Part shown: in pieces, positions 59,273 through 64,000 of the stretch
Numbering within the stretch: the stretch's first letter is position 1
Layout: every line of letters starts with the position of its first letter
NCBI GenBank assembly: GCA_037576215.1
Contig: JBANDB010000002.1
Span: forward strand, 2,790,001 to 2,854,000
Direction: 5' to 3'
Source: Armillaria gallica
Lineage: Eukaryota; Basidiomycota; Agaricomycetes; Agaricales; Physalacriaceae
Length of the DNA: 64,000 bases
The notes under the pieces: model-generated
What the model was told of the DNA's origin: nothing
Database searches by the model: none
Seen by the model: only the letters and a program-made list of their open reading frames with translations
Translations under genes and position numbers: made by a program

Positions 59273-59838
59273 TGAAGTTGCGATGGTAGCGCTGCAGAAA
59301 ATGGGAGCTATCACAGATAAATGCAGCGATGATGGCAAAGAAAAATGCATTGCTGTAGCTTTTACAAGCAGTTGCAAGCGAGAGGGCCGAACAGATGTTC
59401 AGGATTTTGGGAGTTGAATAGGCCCCCAGGAAGATGTTGACATTGAATCAGAGAGCATCATTCGCGAGGATCACCCGGAGGCCCCCGCGGGAAAGCGAGC
59501 GGACGGTTACCTGAATAACGAGGATGATCTTCGTGGAGATCTTCGAGTCGCGGATGTCGGATAGACCAGAGGACAATGATCCCAACTAAAAATCCACCGC
59601 ACTGAGGGTTGGATGGTATCGGTGAATGTTGTTTCCTTTTCTAATTATCGATGCACAGTGTACCATAGATATTCCAGGGAATTAGGAATTTCCTGATGTT
59701 TTCGTTGGCCAGCCGCTGTACTTGATATTCAGCACGAGCTGTCGACAGCTGTATGCACGTCATGGGTAAAATTTGGGATCTCGGACTCCCGGACCGGAGT
59801 TATGTGTGTCTCACTTGAACAGCTCTTCCGAAACGACG
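59273..59838. other. Intergenic, no gene seen
   Basis: 566 bases. The minus-strand frame at 58841-59377 is the shadow of the large membrane protein gene. Confidence 0.5.
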
Positions 59839-60600
59839 ATGCAATTCCGAATCACTGAGCGTGCATACGAAGTCACTGTGGCCTTGGGAACGACTCTCAC
59901 TGTCAATGTGTTGATGAACATACAGACTCTTCCGCGAGCATCGGAAGATGCCATACGAAGGGCTCTCCTCGTTCAGCTCCTGGTCATCATACTAGCGAAC
60001 ATCCGCATCCCAGACTCCGCACCCGTTATTCCTTTCGCATGGTTTCACTTATTCCATCTTATCTTGTGGACCTATGTTTTAATGAGTGAGTCTGTTCTGC
60101 CTGGCCATTCCTGTACTGAGCCAAGAACAGCCGCAGCCCCTTCCACTCCTGGGGCTCTCATTTTCTCCTTGGTACTGTTTACACACATGTTTTGGACACT
60201 CGCCATTCGACAACGCAGCTTATTCACCACCGGATCGTATGGGGACATCTTTCGCGCGTCTGTGTATGCCTTCTACTCGATGCTTCACGGCATCGTCCTT
60301 CTGACACTCTATGACGAGACCCTCACGGAGCAATGGTCGCGTATAGCTTTACCCCCTCGTATCGCGCCATTCGTTTGCTTTCTCTACATTCCTGTGGAAG
60401 TATTTTGGACGTGGAGCAAGAATATTGGTCGAGCGATGCTTCACAGACCGTTAATTGGCGATACTGAAGACCTCATCTGGTTGCGTATTCTCCATAGCTG
60501 CGAAGGCATGAGAAATCCAGAAAACTTTATTCTCGTAGGTGTCCCTTCTGTCATGCAAGCTGCTAGCTTAGGTGTAAATCACTCAGTCGCGGCGACGTGA
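59839..60600 (+). CDS. Small multi-pass membrane protein, intact copy
   Basis: Two exons: 59839-60085 and 60131-60600 (238 aa), with a 45-nt intron that leaves the frame open. About five to six hydrophobic helices (VTVALGTTLTVNVLMNI, LLVQLLVIILANIRI, VIPFAWFHLFHLILWTYVLM, LIFSLVLFTHMFWTL, FYSMLHGIVLLTLY, FVCFLYIPVEVFW). The ATG at 59839 is the first ATG in frame; an earlier non-ATG start is not used. The family is not recognised. A decayed copy lies at 56163, on the other side of the large membrane protein gene. Confidence 0.7.
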   Translation: MQFRITERAYEVTVALGTTLTVNVLMNIQTLPRASEDAIRRALLVQLLVIILANIRIPDSAPVIPFAWFHLFHLILWTYVLMSESVLPGHSCTEPRTAAAPSTPGALIFSLVLFTHMFWTLAIRQRSLFTTGSYGDIFRASVYAFYSMLHGIVLLTLYDETLTEQWSRIALPPRIAPFVCFLYIPVEVFWTWSKNIGRAMLHRPLIGDTEDLIWLRILHSCEGMRNPENFILVGVPSVMQAASLGVNHSVAAT

Positions 60601-61006
60601 AGTCCATTCCGAGGTCTGAGCAAGATTGGGATCGGCGTTGTCTGATATCAGTTTGTACTACAGTTTTGGAGAAGAATATTCCTTGGTAATTTTCCAGGAT
60701 CCAAGCTCATTGACATTCGACATCGTCTTGAATGGCAAAATTGGATCGCACTGTCCAGGGAATTCTGTCTCGCCAGGTCTAAAGAAGAAATGATTTTATT
60801 GAGATTCCGTCTCTCGAGTTGAACGTTCGACGATTATGTAGTGACAACCTCAATTCATTACCTTGAAGATATCGTTCAAAACAGAACCTTGAACTGTTTG
60901 CATCTCGTGCTCTATGGTCAAGTCCGACTAGAAGTCAGTGTATGATATATATTACATATTACATATATAAGTTAAGCATTCATTGCGTAACCCCATGATC
61001 TTCAGT
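60601..61006. other. Intergenic, AT-rich
   Basis: About 400 bases. The first 120 bases match sequence downstream of the pseudogene. A near-repeat atatattacatattacatatata lies at about 60946-60968. Confidence 0.5.
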
Positions 61007-61363
61007 TCATGCGAATTGGATGTTCCAAACGGCTGCGACTACAACGAAAATAATAGCTGTCCATGACTGGCCAAATACTTCTGCAGAATTTGTTTCGGAC
61101 AACTGAATGGAACGTCAGACCATGAAATATCGTTCGAGTAATAAAGCACTCACAGCTATGGTATTATTTCCGGTTCCAAGTCCGAGTTGGTTTTTCGCAG
61201 CAACGTATGGCTGCAGCCCATCAATGGGTGCTGGTGACGCTCGCGCCGTTATAGCTGGGGAAAGGAATTCGGTAAGTGCCCAAGGCAATCGAATCCGCGG
61301 TTACTTACCGAATGACAGCACGAATGCGATAAAAAGAAGGAAAAATACGCGGAATGAGATCAT
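61007..61363 (-). CDS. Very small secreted or membrane-anchored protein
   Basis: A three-exon gene of only 83 aa on the minus strand: 61363-61309, 61254-61154, 61102-61007. All splice sites are good (gtaagt to cccag, gtgagt to ttcag) and join in frame. The start MISFRVFFLLFIAFVLSF and AITARASPAPIDG form a signal peptide with a likely cleavage after ARA. The mature part is short and polar (QPYVAAKNQLGLGTGNNTI), with one NxT glycosylation site. The end QSWTAIIFVVVAAVWNIQFA is hydrophobic, suggesting a GPI anchor or membrane tail. A TATA box (61458-61465 on this strand) lies about 95 bases upstream. Function unknown. Confidence 0.72.
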
Positions 61364-62014
61364 TATGAAAGGAGGACGTTAAGTACAGTTATGAAGCTCA
61401 GCTCTAGTGCAGGAAGTGAAAGTAGGTTTTCTGATACTCACAGTCATGACACCTTCGCTTTTATAGTGGTGTATGATGTGAGTTCTTCTTCTCAAAGAGG
61501 AAGAAGCGTTGATCTTTGAAAGGAAAGTCCAGAATGAGAACAAGGGGCGGAGGAAGGAAGGAATTTCTGTCAGTCAGCGACGAAGCCAATGTATTTCCGA
61601 AAATCTTGTATTTTGGTTGCAATAAAATCGGGTCCCTGCTGGTGTCATGATATTAAAAACAAATATCGTTGTTAAGGAAGTTGAGACGCGGTTTGAAGTC
61701 AAAGATCATTCAAATATTCAAGTGTTGAGGATTCTGGTTTCACAGCCACTGGGCCAACGGCCTTGCTGTCGTTTGTTTTACTCTATTTTGATTTCCGTAT
61801 CGATTATTACCGCTTCTTGGCTTCGTACCACCACCATCTACGTATCTGCCCACGAATATACGTTCGTTCGAGCCATTTCCGTCACTTTTTTGTGCCTGCC
61901 GACACTTATTCCCAACACATTGACCCGGTAATTTGATCGCATACCGCTTCCACGCTTGTCAATTTACGACGATGACTATGCCTATTTCATCGACATAAAA
62001 CTACAATAATCGCG
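61364..62014. other. Divergent spacer
   Basis: 650 bases between the 83-aa gene (-) and TRAPPC11 (+), holding both promoters. The 94-codon frame at 61647-61931 shows no family likeness. Confidence 0.5.
61458..61465 (-). promoter_or_regulatory. TATA box of the 83-aa gene
   Basis: TATAAAAG on the minus strand, about 95 bases upstream of the ATG at 61363. Confidence 0.6.
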
Positions 62015-64000
62015 ATGAATTCCTATCCTGCTGAACTTCTGGTTCAGTTGGCGCCGGTCATGTTCGTGGCCGGCCTCGATGCCCCTCCTCCTCAATCTCC
62101 AAATCTCGCCGATGCGACCAAATACCAGGATCCTTTCGCCCAGCTCACAGCTCGCCTTCGCGATGCCCTGCTCTCCCAGCGCAAAGTATCCATCTGGCAG
62201 CCTGACAAGACCAAATCATTCCAAGTACTCTTGGTTGACAAGGATATTCGATTTCCTCCCCGGAAAATCGGACTCCAGGACGACTCGCAGTATCATTCTC
62301 CACTCTCTCCACTGACGCCTTCTTCTCCTTTGTATCCTGACGGGCTCATTGCGCCTATCTGGATTCGCAAGCATACAACTCTTGTGCCTTCGGTATTCGT
62401 GTTGTTCTTGCGCCTATTCGAATTTCCGTCACACAATCCTCGGTCTCCGTTGGACGGACCTGATCCTGATCGCGAGAAGGATAGGGAGCAGGAAGAGCGG
62501 AAGCGGGATGGGGAGCTGGCTTCGTATATCGCGTCGCGGAAAAAGTCTACTAATGAGCGCAATATGAAGCTTACTGTGGTCCTCATGGCGAGCAGAAGGA
62601 TGCTAGGTGTGTGACCATCGACTCTTATCTCTGTATTGATTCTCACCAGCGTCAAGACGATCCTGCACTGGATGCTAGATTAACCTTCATACGGAAACAG
62701 AGCGGCCTCGATGCTAGAGCTGCACTGTTTGTTCTGAGCCCTGTAAGCTCCTCCGAATTGGGTGACTTTGTACAGAGGTAAGCCTCGCTTTCCTGCGCGG
62801 TATTTATCACTCAATGTATAACTCAGTCTCCAGCAAGCATTGTACGAACCGGCAGTGGAATACTACACCTCACATTCCAAACGCGTCAGGCGTAAACGGA
62901 ATCGTCACACCCAAGCTGTATCATCATATTCAAACCCTCTAAGCCCTGTCGGACATGCTGGAACCATACGGCCTCTGCGTCCGGAAGGTTGGACTGTTAG
63001 GTACGAATACAAGATGGCCTGCTTCGCCGAGTTCAGAGGGGAAGATGAAGTCGCACTCAAGTAGGACATCTGGTTTTACCAAAATCGCGCTCTTATAAGT
63101 TTACAGACACTATCAAGACGCGTACGAGGTTCTTGCTGTGATGTTCGGCTCCATATCAATTCTTCCACCTCGCACCAAACGATGGGCTGAAGCCAAAGTA
63201 CTTGCTGACTGCATCAACATCAAAGTCCGTCAGTCATCATCCCTGTTACCCTAGAATGGTCAGTCTCATGAGTTCTCTAGATAACGAAGTTGTACTTGTA
63301 TAATAACGAACACTCCCTGGCTTTGTCCCACCATACTACTCATATCAGAAAGTTTGGTGATCTATCACGAGGATGGGGAATTGGTGAGGAGACTTTCGAG
63401 TATTGGAGTTGGGTGGCACGACAGTGGGTTTCTTCAATCTGATACGTGGTATAAGCTTTTCTTATGCGTTTTTAAGATACCGTATCCTAGCAGAACTATT
63501 AGAGCAGGGGACACATACAACGCTCTCTCTTCCTTCTCATCGCCCTGCTGCTTACAACACCACTCTCTATTCTTCGACCGCACAAAATCCATCCAGTTCT
63601 CGAGGGTCTACTCCTGCGTTAGAAACAGATGCTTTGCGATCTTTAGGATTGAATCCGAGCCATGCATTGCAGCACCCAGGGTTCTATTATTACTTGGCCG
63701 CTAGATGCACGGAAATGAGACGAGAACGCTTCCTCATAACATTTGACGCCGATGTAGGTATTTATTTGGATTCAATGTTCGTATCTTGAATGAAAGTCAA
63801 CCGAACAGGGCATGTCCAATTCACCGGGTTTTGCGAACGAGAAGAAAGTAGATCATCTAGTTATTATACTCGAGGTGGGATTTTTTCCTGTCACCTTGAA
63901 GCTATCCTGATGGTTTCTCGGTATGCAGTTGTACACCAAGGCATATGAGCTGTTCAAGAAATATACGCCGAGCTCTCCAGGTCAAAGTCAAGCCCGATTA
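62015..64000 (+). CDS. TRAPP complex subunit 11 (TRAPPC11), 5' part
   Basis: Tethering-complex subunit acting in ER-to-Golgi and Golgi traffic (foie gras domain). The gene runs off the window. Exon 1 starts at 62015 (MNSYPAELLVQLAPVMFVAGLD) and carries the segment QRKVSIWQPDKTKSFQVLLVDKDIRFPPRK. Later exons include LYEPAVEYYTSHSKRVRRKRNR, WTVRYEYKMACFAEFRGEDEVALK and HYQDAYEVLAVMFGSISILPPRTKRWAEAKVLAD, the start of the foie gras domain, and GFYYYLAARCTEMRRERFL. Introns are short with standard borders. Only the beginning of the helical-repeat part lies in the window, ending in YELFKKYTPSSPGQSQ. Confidence 0.85.

Noticed and set aside
1..64000. CRISPR arrays, bacterial operons, terminal-repeat transposons
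   Set aside because: No regularly spaced repeats, no Shine-Dalgarno-linked genes and no long terminal or inverted repeats were seen; the gene structure is eukaryotic throughout.

Overview
The window is genomic DNA of a filamentous basidiomycete, most likely an Agaricomycete. Nearly every gene is split by many 45-70 nt introns with GT..AG borders. Several genes belong to families typical of mushroom-forming fungi: BTB proteins with a GGDxYFL start, F-box proteins, a 7-TM membrane protein family, cupredoxin-like surface proteins and CocE/NonD hydrolases. Housekeeping genes are clearly fungal: eIF4G, Trk potassium transporter, Tim22, mitochondrial Hsp70, dynactin p25, TRAPPC11. The species cannot be told from the sequence alone.

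Layout. 1-4190 is gene-poor, with one eroded short-chain-dehydrogenase-like relic. 4191-11117 holds three tandem BTB/POZ paralogs on the + strand. 11722-13415 is an F-box protein and 13874-15957 a CocE/NonD-type hydrolase. 16358-17870 is a second F-box-like protein. 18835-22605 (minus) is a Trk-type K+ transporter and 23117-28036 (minus) is eIF4G. 28766-30069 (minus) is a 7-TM protein. 31718-34386 holds a hypothetical protein, a membrane protein with an in-frame stop and Tim22. 34707-37418 (minus) is an alpha-arrestin. 37419-40482 is gene-poor. 40483-41267 is a cupredoxin-like surface protein, 41688-45042 an HSL-type lipase/esterase and 45435-46930 an APH-family kinase-like protein. 48294-49178 is a third F-box-like protein. 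49342-50057 (minus) is a beta-carbonic anhydrase and 50594-51359 (minus) dynactin subunit 5, divergent from a TMEM70-like gene at 51436-52194. 53612-56087 (minus) is mitochondrial Hsp70. 56163-56970 is a broken copy of the membrane protein gene at 59839-60600; between the two lies a large membrane protein gene (57415-59272). 61007-61363 (minus) is a very small secreted or anchored protein, and 62015 to the window end is the 5' part of TRAPPC11.

The genes do not form one pathway. Most are independent eukaryotic units, and only the DCTN5/TMEM70-like pair clearly shares a short divergent promoter. The most unusual structure is in the BTB cluster. All three paralogs keep two 5' splice donors exactly 8 nt apart in the third coding intron. 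Using the first gives a short Gly/Ser-rich tail ending in basic residues; using the second opens another frame that, in the third paralog, encodes a very long acidic tail. Other points of interest are a 9-nt microexon, a probable C-to-T nonsense codon, a GC-AG intron, a cupredoxin that has lost copper ligands, and the duplicated/decayed membrane protein gene. Exon models were made by eye from frame, splice signals and family knowledge; no alignment or search was run.
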